From assembly GCF_963973895.1 (NCBI RefSeq), contig NZ_CAXBBF010000005.1: a stretch of 64,000 nt of DNA. One strand, given 5' to 3'. The position numbers and the translations under genes are program-made. Positions within the stretch are counted from its first letter, which is position 1. Each line of letters opens with the position of its first letter. Of this stretch, positions 43,045 to 51,576 are shown in pieces. The stretch comes from Porticoccus sp950063125 (GTDB lineage Bacteria > Pseudomonadota > Gammaproteobacteria > Pseudomonadales > Porticoccaceae). The notes below the pieces were generated by a model. It made no database searches, had not been told where the DNA came from, and saw nothing but the letters and a program-made list of their open reading frames with translations.

Positions 43045-44136
43045 ATGTTCAACCGGGGACAGGCACCAGAGATGATTGATTTTCAGGAAATTTACCAGTC
43101 ACTGGCGGGTTTTATCCCGTTGCTGGTGGCCCTGATTATCGTAATATTGGGACTGTGGCTCGCCAACTGGCTACTGTTGCGTCGCGCGGGTTTGTCCACT
43201 GAGTCGAAACTTCCCGGTCAGGTGACCATGTTGGCGCTGACGGCGCTGGCACTGGTGGTTATTATCCTGGCGTTACCCGTCAGTGAATCCACCCGTGGCG
43301 ACCTGCTGAGCCTGCTGGGGCTGCTGTTGTCCGTTGTGGTGGCCATCTCATCGACGACCTTTGTCGCCAATGCCATGGCCGGATTGATGCTCAGGGCAGT
43401 AAAAAGCTTTCATCACGGCGACTTTATTCGCGCCGGCGAGCATTTTGGCCGCGTTACTGAGCGGGGCTTGTTTCATACTGAAATACAGTCCGAAGACCGT
43501 GACTTGATTACTTTGCCAAACCTGTTTCTGGCGGCGAACCCGGTCATTGTCATTCGTTCTTCTGGTACCATCATTTCCTGTGATCTGTCGCTGGGCTACG
43601 ATATTCCCCATTATAAAATTGAGCCCCTGCTCAAAGAAGCGGCGCTGGCAGCAGAGCTGGAGGAACCGTTTATGCAGATTCGGGCACTTGGCGACTTTTC
43701 CGTCAGCTACCGAATTTCCGGTTACTATGCAGAGGTAAAGCACCTGTTGACGGTGCGAAGCAGATTGCGTCGCGAGGTGTTGGATAAACTTCACGGTGCC
43801 GGTATCGAGATTGTATCCCCGGCATTTATGAATCAGCGTCAGTTCAATAATGGCGAAAGGTTTATGGCGCCTGCCAGGCAGGCCGTCTCTGTTGAACCAC
43901 CGGAGACAGCACCGGAAGCCATTATTTTTGACAAAGCCGATCGCGCAGAGAAGATCGGAACCCTGGAGCATGAAATTCAGGAGACAACAGAAAGGATCAA
44001 GACGCTGAAAGGGCAGCTCCCAGGCTCGGGTGAATCGGAAGCGAACCAGCTCAATGCCGAAATCAGCCGCAGCGAGGAGCGTCTCGTGCATCTTGACAAT
44101 ATAATCCGCATAGCAAAAGAAAAGCCTAATGAATGA
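43045..44136 (+). CDS. MscS-family mechanosensitive channel
   Basis: 363 aa. Three N-terminal membrane segments (about 22-45, 55-80 and 85-112), the last being the glycine/alanine-rich pore helix (LLSVVVAISSTTFVANAMAGLM), lead to the beta domain with HHGDFIRAG and EDRDLITLPN. The cytoplasmic vestibule continues to about 285, and the C-terminus adds a predicted coiled coil (about 305-360). A GGAGG motif 9 nt upstream supports ATG 43045. It is divergent from rsgA and overlaps orn by 8 nt, suggesting translational coupling. Gating stimulus beyond membrane tension is unknown. Confidence 0.9.
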   Translation: MFNRGQAPEMIDFQEIYQSLAGFIPLLVALIIVILGLWLANWLLLRRAGLSTESKLPGQVTMLALTALALVVIILALPVSESTRGDLLSLLGLLLSVVVAISSTTFVANAMAGLMLRAVKSFHHGDFIRAGEHFGRVTERGLFHTEIQSEDRDLITLPNLFLAANPVIVIRSSGTIISCDLSLGYDIPHYKIEPLLKEAALAAELEEPFMQIRALGDFSVSYRISGYYAEVKHLLTVRSRLRREVLDKLHGAGIEIVSPAFMNQRQFNNGERFMAPARQAVSVEPPETAPEAIIFDKADRAEKIGTLEHEIQETTERIKTLKGQLPGSGESEANQLNAEISRSEERLVHLDNIIRIAKEKPNE

Positions 44137-44704
44137 TATGACTACAGCCAGACACCCCCTCAATCTGATCTGGATAGATCTCGAAATGACGGGACTTGAT
44201 ACCGAGACAGAAGCGATTATCGAGATCGCTACGCTCGTTACCGACAAGGACCTGAATGTTCTGGCAGAGGGCCCGGTGATGGCCATTCATCAACCGGAAG
44301 CCATGCTGGCGGGAATGGATGAATGGAATACACGCCAGCATGGCCAATCGGGTCTGGTAGAACGGGTGCGCAACAGTACAACGACGCTGGCAGAGGCGGA
44401 GCAGGCGACCATTGCCTTTTTGAAACAGTTTGTGGATGAGCGGCAATCACCGATGTGTGGCAATTCTATCTGTCAGGATCGCCGTTTTCTGGCGAGACAG
44501 ATGCCCTCGCTGGAGGCCTTTTTCCACTATCGCAATCTGGATGTCAGCAGTGTGAAGGAGATCATCAGGCGCTGGCGACCTGAGTTGATGAAAGGCTTCA
44601 ATAAACAGAGCTCACATCTTGCCATGGCAGACATCAAGGATTCCATTGCCGAGCTAACCTACTACCGGGATGTTTTTTTTATCATGGAGCCGCAGGCGGA
44701 ATAA
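44129..44704 (+). CDS. orn: Oligoribonuclease
   Basis: DEDDh 3'-5' exonuclease that degrades short RNAs, including pGpG, the product of c-di-GMP hydrolysis. 191 aa. The four acidic residues and His are in WIDLEMTGLD (about 15-24), GNSICQDRRFL (about 112-122) and the SSHLAMADIKDS motif (about 162-173). ATG 44129 overlaps the upstream channel gene; an ATG three codons later is possible. Orn is essential in many gammaproteobacteria. Order rsgA-orn-queG is as in Pseudomonas. Confidence 0.97.
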   Translation: MNDMTTARHPLNLIWIDLEMTGLDTETEAIIEIATLVTDKDLNVLAEGPVMAIHQPEAMLAGMDEWNTRQHGQSGLVERVRNSTTTLAEAEQATIAFLKQFVDERQSPMCGNSICQDRRFLARQMPSLEAFFHYRNLDVSSVKEIIRRWRPELMKGFNKQSSHLAMADIKDSIAELTYYRDVFFIMEPQAE

Positions 44705-44753
44705 TACACCTTCTGTCATGGGGGAAGGTCTGGCTCTCATTCAGATGCCCACT

Positions 44754-45866
44754 CTAGCGGTTGAGGGTGTTGGTAATTTTTCGTTTGCGCCTTTTCTGTT
44801 GCCGATGTTGTCCCAACGCCCATTCCACATGCTCTCTCACCATAGGGGAGGCATGTGACTCGCGGCTTCGCAGGGCGCTGACCACTGTCTCCGAGGTGGG
44901 GGCGTTGCCAAGGCCAACTGCCAGGTTCCTGAGCCAGCCCTGATAACCTACGCGTCTGATCGCCGAGCCTTCGGTCTTCTTGAGAAACTCCTGTTCACTC
45001 CACAAAAACAGTTCGGCGAGTTCGCGATTGTCCAGATTGTGTCGGGGGATGAAATCTTTCTCGTCACTCAAGGATGCCGCCTTATTCCAGGGGCAGACGG
45101 CCTGACAGTCGTCACAGCCGAATACCCGGTTGCCCATCGGTTCGCGAAACTCCTCCGGAATGCTGCCTTTCTGCTCTATGGTGAGGTAGGAGATACAGCG
45201 TCGCGCATCCAGTACATAGGGTGCCGGAAACGCATCGGTGGGACAGACTTTCAGGCAGGCCTGGCACTCCCCACATTGATCTGCCTCGCTGGATTGGTCC
45301 ACCGGTAGCGGCAGACTGGTATAGATTTCCCCAAGAAAAAACCAGGAGCCGGCCTGGCTGTTAATCACCAGAGTGTGTTTGCCCATCCAGCCTAATCCGG
45401 CTTTCACGGCGAGGGGTTTTTCCATAACTGGCGCACTATCGACAAAGGGGCGTTGTACCACGGCTCCCGGTACGGCTTTCTCGATCTCTTTAGTGAGCGT
45501 TGTCAGCCGATTGCGGATCAGTTTGTGGTAGTCGCGGCCCAGGGCGTATCGGGAGATGTAGGCTTTGCTCTCATCTTTCAGCGTCGCGATCATATTGCTG
45601 TTATCGGTCAGGTAGTCCATTCTGACCGTGATCACACGAAGCGTGCCTGGAAGTAACTGTTCCGGGTGATAGCGCTTTTCACCGTGCTCACTCATCCAGC
45701 GCATCTCTCCCTGGTGGCCCGCCGCAAGCCAGTCATTCAGCTGGTGTCCGGTTTCCGATAAGTCGGTGTCGGTGATCGCCACTTGCTGAAAACCGAGCTG
45801 TCTGCCCCAGTCTTTTATGTCCAGGGCAAGTTGTGTGTAATCGATCTCGGGTGTTTCACTGCACAT
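44754..45866 (-). CDS. queG: Epoxyqueuosine reductase QueG
   Basis: Cobalamin- and iron-sulfur-dependent enzyme that reduces epoxyqueuosine to queuosine in tRNA. 370 aa. Two 4Fe-4S clusters are coded by C198-xx-C201-xx-C204-xxx-C208 and C251-xx-C254-xxx-C258 (with C224 likely completing one). D143 (FVDSAPVMEK) is the probable general acid. The C-terminal HEAT-like helices recognise tRNA. It is convergent with orn (49 bp apart) and divergent from nnr. Confidence 0.96.
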   Translation of the reverse strand: MCSETPEIDYTQLALDIKDWGRQLGFQQVAITDTDLSETGHQLNDWLAAGHQGEMRWMSEHGEKRYHPEQLLPGTLRVITVRMDYLTDNSNMIATLKDESKAYISRYALGRDYHKLIRNRLTTLTKEIEKAVPGAVVQRPFVDSAPVMEKPLAVKAGLGWMGKHTLVINSQAGSWFFLGEIYTSLPLPVDQSSEADQCGECQACLKVCPTDAFPAPYVLDARRCISYLTIEQKGSIPEEFREPMGNRVFGCDDCQAVCPWNKAASLSDEKDFIPRHNLDNRELAELFLWSEQEFLKKTEGSAIRRVGYQGWLRNLAVGLGNAPTSETVVSALRSRESHASPMVREHVEWALGQHRQQKRRKRKITNTLNR

Positions 45867-45931
45867 AGTCGAACGGCCGTGGTGAGTTGACGTATAATTT
45901 TGCCAGATATTCTCGGGATAATCGGTATTTT

Positions 45932-47425
45932 ATGTACCAGAATTTGCCAGTGTCATTGTTTACCACCGAGCAAGCTCGCCAACTGGATCAGGCTGCCATC
46001 CGGAACGGTACCCCCGGCATCAAATTGATGAAGCGGGCGGGTTATGCCGCGTTCCAGAAAATTCTCAGTCACTGGCCGGGAATGCCGTTGACGGTGTTCT
46101 GTGGTGCGGGAAACAACGGTGGTGACGGCTATATCGTGGCGGCGCTGGCGGCCGAGGGTCAGCTGCCTGTTCGGGTGATTCAGATGTGCTCGCCCGGAAA
46201 ACTCCGCGGTGATGCACGTACAGCGTTTGAATATGCCCGTGATGCGGGTGTGCCGATGGTCCCGTTCAGTGATTGCCTGGATCTGTCGGCGGGTGTGATT
46301 GTGGATGCACTGCTGGGCACCGGGTTTTCCGGTGAAGTTCGCGAGCCCTATGCTCAGGCTATCCGATTAATCAACCACAGTGGTTTGCCGGTTGTCTCGG
46401 TGGATATTCCCTCGGGCCTGAGTGCGAATACGGGTGCTGCCAACGGGCCTGCTGTGGAAGCAAATCTTACGGTCACTTTTATCGCTCTGAAACAGGGGCT
46501 TTTTACCGGCCGGGGGCCGGCCCTCTGTGGAGAGCTGGTTTATAGTGATTTGCGTGTTTCCGAGCAGATTCTGGCGGCAGAGCCTCACACGGCTTATCGC
46601 CTGGAGCTGGATCCTCTGAGGTCGACCTTGCTGGCGCCCCGCCGACGTGACGCTCACAAGGGAGCTTTTGGTCATGTACTGATTATTGGCGGTGATCGGG
46701 GTTTTGGTGGGGCGGCAAGCATGGCCGCAGAGGCTGCATTAAGGGTGGGGGCCGGACTGGTGAGTGTTGCAACCCAACCCGAACATGTTGCAGCGCTATT
46801 GGCGCGTCGTCCCGAGTTGATGGTGCGAGCGGTGACCTCAGGACAACAACTCCGGCCACTGCTGGCCCGTGCCACAGTACTGGTTGCTGGCCCTGGCCTT
46901 GGGCGATCGCCCTGGTCCGAGCAACTATTGCAGCAGGTACTGGACACGGCATTGCCGGTCGTCCTGGATGCCGACGCATTGAATATTCTCAGTGAGGCTC
47001 GACTGACTTCAGGCCATTTGCCATCAAACTGGATAATTACCCCTCATCCGGGTGAGGCCGCGAGGTTGCTGGGTATGACTGTGGAGGCTGTGGAGGCCGA
47101 CCGGTTTGCCGCTGTGCGTGCTCTGCAGCAAACATTTCAATGTGCGGTTGTCCTGAAAGGGGCTGGTTCACTGGTTTGCCTTGACCCGGGGCTGCCAGTG
47201 GCGGTCTGTACTGGCGGCAATCCGGGCATGGCCAGTGGCGGTATGGGCGATGTTCTGAGTGGTATTATTGGGGGATTGATTGCTCAACGGTTGTCTCCGG
47301 ACATGGCATTGCCGCTGGCCGTGTGCCTGCATGCCGAGGCCGCTGATCGAGCAGCAGTGGACGGTGAGCGAGGTATGCTGGCCACGGATCTGCTGGGTCC
47401 TCTGCGGCGTCTGGTGAACCCATGA
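45932..47425 (+). CDS. nnr: Bifunctional NAD(P)HX epimerase / dehydratase
   Basis: Repairs hydrated NADH and NADPH. 497 aa fusion from ATG 45932; an upstream TTG (45887) is not favoured. The N-terminal NnrE epimerase domain (about 1-215) has CGAGNNGGDGY and VDALLGTGF. The C-terminal ADP-dependent NnrD dehydratase (about 228-490), of ribokinase-like fold, has HKGAFGHVLIIGG, ITPHPGEAARLL and the nucleotide loop GNPGMASGGMGDVLSG. Stop overlaps tsaE as ATGA. Confidence 0.96.
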   Translation: MYQNLPVSLFTTEQARQLDQAAIRNGTPGIKLMKRAGYAAFQKILSHWPGMPLTVFCGAGNNGGDGYIVAALAAEGQLPVRVIQMCSPGKLRGDARTAFEYARDAGVPMVPFSDCLDLSAGVIVDALLGTGFSGEVREPYAQAIRLINHSGLPVVSVDIPSGLSANTGAANGPAVEANLTVTFIALKQGLFTGRGPALCGELVYSDLRVSEQILAAEPHTAYRLELDPLRSTLLAPRRRDAHKGAFGHVLIIGGDRGFGGAASMAAEAALRVGAGLVSVATQPEHVAALLARRPELMVRAVTSGQQLRPLLARATVLVAGPGLGRSPWSEQLLQQVLDTALPVVLDADALNILSEARLTSGHLPSNWIITPHPGEAARLLGMTVEAVEADRFAAVRALQQTFQCAVVLKGAGSLVCLDPGLPVAVCTGGNPGMASGGMGDVLSGIIGGLIAQRLSPDMALPLAVCLHAEAADRAAVDGERGMLATDLLGPLRRLVNP

Positions 47426-47895
47426 GTCAAACAGTGGTCAAGGTGCTCTCCGGTGAGCAGGCAATGGTGGATTTCGGGCGCCAGCTTGGTAAATCAATAG
47501 CCGCACCGATGCTGATCTTCCTGAAGGGTGATCTGGGCGCGGGCAAGACCACCCTGTGTCGCGGTATTCTTGGAGCGTTTGGCCACAAGGGGCCGGTAAA
47601 AAGTCCAACCTATACCCTGGTGGAGCCCTATCAGTTGGGTTGTGGTGGATTGGTTTATCATTTTGATTTATATCGGCTGGGGGATCCCGAGGAATTGGAG
47701 TTTATCGGTATTCGTGATTACCTGGCGGAAGGTGGCTGCTGTCTTGTGGAGTGGCCCGAGCGCGGTGCCGGCATGTTTCCGCTACCGGATCTGGAGATCG
47801 TGATAACAGCCGTTGTGGATGGTCGTCGTCTGAGTATTACCGGTAATACCTCAAAGGGGGAGACGGTTCTGGCTTCCCTGTTGGAACCGGGGTGA
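47422..47895 (+). CDS. tsaE: tRNA t6A biosynthesis ATPase TsaE
   Basis: ATPase needed for N6-threonylcarbamoyladenosine at position 37 of ANN-decoding tRNAs, working with TsaB, TsaC and TsaD. 157 aa. Walker A GDLGAGKTTL (about 36-45), switch-like KSPTYTLVEPY, and the HFDLYRL and EWPERG motifs are diagnostic. It is coupled to nnr by a 4-nt overlap and amiB follows after 10 nt. Confidence 0.96.
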   Translation: MSQTVVKVLSGEQAMVDFGRQLGKSIAAPMLIFLKGDLGAGKTTLCRGILGAFGHKGPVKSPTYTLVEPYQLGCGGLVYHFDLYRLGDPEELEFIGIRDYLAEGGCCLVEWPERGAGMFPLPDLEIVITAVVDGRRLSITGNTSKGETVLASLLEPG

Positions 47896-47905
47896 GGGCA
47901 GCATT

Positions 47906-49234
47906 TTGTTAAAAACGCGAATCATCATATCTGTTCTGCTGCTGATGGCTGGTGTCTGTCAGCCGCTGGCCGCGGCCACGGTGGATGGTGTTCGGCTGTG
48001 GCGCGCCCCTGATCATACGCGACTGGTTTTTGATGTCAGCGGACCGGTCAATCACACCGTTTTTGAGCTTGATAACCCCCGCAGGCTGGTGGTTGATATT
48101 GATCAGACCACGCTGAAAACTGCGTTTACCGGGCTGGATCTCTCCACTTCACCTATTGTGGGGATTCGCAGTGGTGTGCATGAACGGCATCATCTGCGAA
48201 TTGTGCTGGATCTGAGCGCCTCGGTGAAGCCGCGCAGTTTCACGCTGCTGAAGAACGAGCAATATGGCCATCGGTTGGTCCTGGACCTCTACGATCGTGA
48301 AAAAGAAGAAGCTCGCACCGCCGCAGCTGAATCTGCCAAGCCACCGCCCCAGGGACAGCGGGATGTCATCATTTCGATCGATGCCGGCCACGGGGGAGAG
48401 GATCCGGGAGCCCTGGGTCCCAACGGCATTCGTGAAAAAGATGTAGTGATGGCGATCAGTCGCGAGCTAAAAAGGTTATTTGATCAAACACCGGGTTTTA
48501 AGGCCCGGCTGGTCAGGGATGGTGATTACTATATTGCACTGCGGGAACGGACGCGCATCGCCCATGAACAACGTGCGGACATGTTTATTTCAATCCACGC
48601 GGACGCCTTCACCAAACCTTCGGCCAACGGGGCCTCTGTGTTTGCCCTGTCCCGTCGGGGTGCTACCAGTGAAACGGCCCGCTATCTGGCCAGTAAGGAA
48701 AATCGTGCAGATTTGATCGGCGGTGCCGGTTCGGTCAGCCTCGACGATAAAGACCATATGCTGGCCAGCGTATTGCTCGACTTGTCCATGACCGCGACCC
48801 TCAGCAGCAGTCTGGATGCCGGGACAGAAGTGCTGAAATATATGGGGGGGGTTGCCCGGCTGCATAAAAAGCGTGTGGAGCAGGCGGGTTTTATGGTGCT
48901 TAAATCGCCTGACATTCCTTCAATTCTGGTGGAAACCGGGTTTATCTCCAATCCCCATGAAGCACGCTTGCTGGGTACCCGAGACTACCAGCAGAAAATA
49001 GCCAGATCGATATATAACGGGATTCACCAGCATTTCAGCAAGGTGCCGCCCTCGGGGACGCTGCTGGCCGCGAGAAAGTCGATGGGTGAAAATGTCCATG
49101 TAATCGCCAGGGGTGATACGCTGTCCGATATCGCCCTGAAGTACAATATTTCCGTCGATGCCTTGCTCCGGCATAACGGACTGACCAATACCCGTATCAA
49201 CATTGGTCAACGCCTTAAAATTCCTTCTTCATAA
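47906..49234 (+). CDS. amiB: N-acetylmuramoyl-L-alanine amidase with AMIN and LysM
   Basis: Periplasmic cell-separation amidase of the AmiB/AmiC type, 442 aa, TTG start with GAGG upstream. Signal peptide (about 1-23); AMIN domain (about 25-125); catalytic Amidase_3 domain (about 155-380) with zinc-binding residues in SIDAGHGGEDPGA, FISIHADAF and the catalytic Glu in ILVETGFISN; and one C-terminal LysM (about 395-440; VIARGDTLSDIALKYNIS). An inhibitory helix is expected in the catalytic domain. It is followed by mutL after 10 nt. Confidence 0.95.
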   Translation: MLKTRIIISVLLLMAGVCQPLAAATVDGVRLWRAPDHTRLVFDVSGPVNHTVFELDNPRRLVVDIDQTTLKTAFTGLDLSTSPIVGIRSGVHERHHLRIVLDLSASVKPRSFTLLKNEQYGHRLVLDLYDREKEEARTAAAESAKPPPQGQRDVIISIDAGHGGEDPGALGPNGIREKDVVMAISRELKRLFDQTPGFKARLVRDGDYYIALRERTRIAHEQRADMFISIHADAFTKPSANGASVFALSRRGATSETARYLASKENRADLIGGAGSVSLDDKDHMLASVLLDLSMTATLSSSLDAGTEVLKYMGGVARLHKKRVEQAGFMVLKSPDIPSILVETGFISNPHEARLLGTRDYQQKIARSIYNGIHQHFSKVPPSGTLLAARKSMGENVHVIARGDTLSDIALKYNISVDALLRHNGLTNTRINIGQRLKIPSS

Positions 49235-49244
49235 GAATCGTTTC

Positions 49245-51041
49245 ATGCCCAAAATACACCTGCTCAGTCCCCGGCTAGCCAACCAGATTGCTGCCGGCGA
49301 AGTGGTTGAACGCCCGGCCTCTGTGATCAAGGAGTTGCTGGAAAACAGTATCGACAGTGGTGCCACTCGCATTGACATCGATGTGGAGCGGGGCGGCGTC
49401 AAGCTGATGAGAGTGCGTGATAACGGTTCCGGGATTGCGTCAGATGACTTGCCGTTGGCGCTCAGTCGGCACGCCACCAGTAAAATTGAACAGCTTGATG
49501 ATCTTGAATCGGTAGCGACTCTGGGTTTTCGCGGCGAGGCTTTGGCCAGTATTTCCTCTGTGTCACGGCTGGCGATTGCCACCAATGACCAGGACAGCGG
49601 CCCGGGCTGGAAAGCCGAGGCCGAAGGTCGCGATATGGCCGTGAACCTGGCCCCGGTCGCCCATCCACGGGGCACCACGGTTGAGGTCCGCGACCTGTTC
49701 TTTAATACCCCGGCCCGGCGCAAGTTTCTGCGGACCGAGGCCACCGAGTACAAGCGGATTGACGAAGTCCTCCGCAAGCTGGCCCTGAGTCATTTCGAGA
49801 TCGATTTTACCCTGCACAATAACGGCAAGGCTGTACACCATTTCCGCGCCACCACCAGTCAGGCAGAGCAGGAACGACGGGTAGCCGCTATTTGTGGCCC
49901 GGCATTTATGGAAAATGCGCTCTATCTTGACCTTGAGGCCGCCGGTTTGCGACTCTGGGGTTGGGTGGGCTTGCCAACGTTCTCACGCAGTCAGGGGGAT
50001 CTTCAGTACTTCTACGTCAATGGTCGCAGTATCCGCGATAAGCTGGTCACCCATGCGGTGCGTCAGGCCTATCGGGATGTGATGTACCAGGGACGCCACC
50101 CGGCGTTTGTCCTCTATCTGGAGGCGAATCCCGCAGAGATTGATGTCAATGTACATCCCACCAAGCACGAGGTGCGTTTTCGCGACAGTCGGACAGTACA
50201 CGATTTCCTGTTTCGCAGCCTGCACCGTGCGATCGCGGATATCCGGCCCGGTGATACTCCGGCTGCACAGGTTGCCATAGCTGAGCAAGCGCCCGGTGAG
50301 CCCCATTGGCGCACACCGGTTGAACAATCGGCAATGGGCTTTTCGGCACAGCAAACGTTCGGGACCAGAGAGGTGGCAGAGCCCATGACCGCCTACGTTC
50401 CCGGGACTGAGTGGCAGGACAAGCAGCTACATCCTGAATCCGAATCGGACGGCTCCTCCCCCCCTTTGGGTTACGCTATCGCCCAACTGAAGGGTATTTA
50501 TATTCTGGCCGAGAATGCAGAGGGTCTGGTGCTGGTCGACATGCATGCGGCCCATGAGCGAATTACCTACGAGCGCATGAAGCAGGCCTTTGATGCTCAG
50601 GCACTTGTCTCCCAGCCCTTGTTGGTGCCGATTACCCTGGCGGTAAGCCAGTCAGAGGCCGACGGGGCAGATGAGCACTCGGCGCTGTTTGAAAATCTGG
50701 GTTTTTTACTGCAGAGAGCTGGCCCGGAAAGCCTGATTGTGCGGCGGGTGCCCGCCATGCTCCGCGATGCCGATGTCGAGCCGCTAGTGAGAGACGTGCT
50801 GTCTGATCTCCTGAAGCACGGTAGCAGTGATCGTATTCGGCAGCATCTGGATGAGATCATGTCGACGATGGCCTGCCATTCCTCGGTACGGGCCAACCGC
50901 AAACTGAGTATTACCGAAATGAATGCCCTGTTGCGCGATATGGAGGCCACAGAGCGCAGTGGTCAGTGTAACCATGGCCGACCCACCTGGACGCAGATGT
51001 CACTGGATGCGCTGGATCGACTTTTTTTAAGGGGGCGCTAG
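49245..51041 (+). CDS. mutL: DNA mismatch repair protein MutL
   Basis: 598 aa from ATG 49245. The GHKL ATPase domain (about 1-330) has ELLENSIDSGA, DNGSGI and GFRGEAL. The C-terminal domain carries the MutL endonuclease motif, D432-M-H-A-x2-E438-x4-E443, with ACHSSVRANRKL and CNHGRPTW. This marks a nicking MutL of the kind found in bacteria without MutH, as in Pseudomonas. It belongs to the nnr-tsaE-amiB-mutL operon, but miaA does not follow; a YccF gene does. Confidence 0.97.
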   Translation: MPKIHLLSPRLANQIAAGEVVERPASVIKELLENSIDSGATRIDIDVERGGVKLMRVRDNGSGIASDDLPLALSRHATSKIEQLDDLESVATLGFRGEALASISSVSRLAIATNDQDSGPGWKAEAEGRDMAVNLAPVAHPRGTTVEVRDLFFNTPARRKFLRTEATEYKRIDEVLRKLALSHFEIDFTLHNNGKAVHHFRATTSQAEQERRVAAICGPAFMENALYLDLEAAGLRLWGWVGLPTFSRSQGDLQYFYVNGRSIRDKLVTHAVRQAYRDVMYQGRHPAFVLYLEANPAEIDVNVHPTKHEVRFRDSRTVHDFLFRSLHRAIADIRPGDTPAAQVAIAEQAPGEPHWRTPVEQSAMGFSAQQTFGTREVAEPMTAYVPGTEWQDKQLHPESESDGSSPPLGYAIAQLKGIYILAENAEGLVLVDMHAAHERITYERMKQAFDAQALVSQPLLVPITLAVSQSEADGADEHSALFENLGFLLQRAGPESLIVRRVPAMLRDADVEPLVRDVLSDLLKHGSSDRIRQHLDEIMSTMACHSSVRANRKLSITEMNALLRDMEATERSGQCNHGRPTWTQMSLDALDRLFLRGR

Positions 51042-51044
51042 CCT

Positions 51045-51470
51045 ATGATCCGGACAATCGGAAATATTTTGTGGTTTGTGCTCGGCGGTCTGGTGATGGG
51101 GCTTGCCTGGTGGTTGATCGGCCTGCTCGCCTTTATCACGATTGTCGGGATTCCCTGGGGTAGATCCTGTCTGGTGATTGGCCAATTTACGATGTGGCCC
51201 TTTGGCCGTGAGGCGATCAGTCGCAGCGAACTCCGCCAGCGGGAAGATATTGGCACAGGTTTGCTGGGCCTGCTCGGCAATGTGATCTGGTTTCTGCTGG
51301 CGGGATTCTGGTTGGCGGTTGCCCATATCATGGTAGCGTTGGCGCTTTTTCTCACCATTATCGGTATTCCATTCGGGATTCAGCACCTGAAACTGGCCGG
51401 CATTGCCCTGGCTCCGGTCGGAAAAACAATTGTTTTCAGTGATGTCGCCAATGCGGCAAGATCGAGATAG
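51045..51470 (+). CDS. YccF-domain inner-membrane protein
   Basis: 141 aa with two repeats of the YccF (DUF307) unit, each a hydrophobic pair: residues about 1-50 (MIRTIGNILWFVLGGLVMGLAW, FITIVGIPWGRSC) and about 75-120 (GNVIWFLLAGFWLAVAH, FLTIIGIPFGIQH). The internal repeat is plain to see. The function is unknown; it is an inner-membrane protein in E. coli. It begins 3 nt after mutL, so it is probably co-transcribed with it, and faces the RND operon. Confidence 0.92.
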   Translation: MIRTIGNILWFVLGGLVMGLAWWLIGLLAFITIVGIPWGRSCLVIGQFTMWPFGREAISRSELRQREDIGTGLLGLLGNVIWFLLAGFWLAVAHIMVALALFLTIIGIPFGIQHLKLAGIALAPVGKTIVFSDVANAARSR

Positions 51471-51576
51471 TCTGAAAAGTCACCCGGAATCTTTTTGAAA
51501 CCTGATATGAAACAACCACGGCTGTCAGATGCCAGGTTTGGTGCTTGCCAAGTGACAGTGCGCTTTTTTAACGGCA

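Noticed and set aside
43348..44286. 312-codon open frame antisense to the MscS-like gene and orn
   Set aside because: Covers two well-supported genes in the opposite direction and has no domain.
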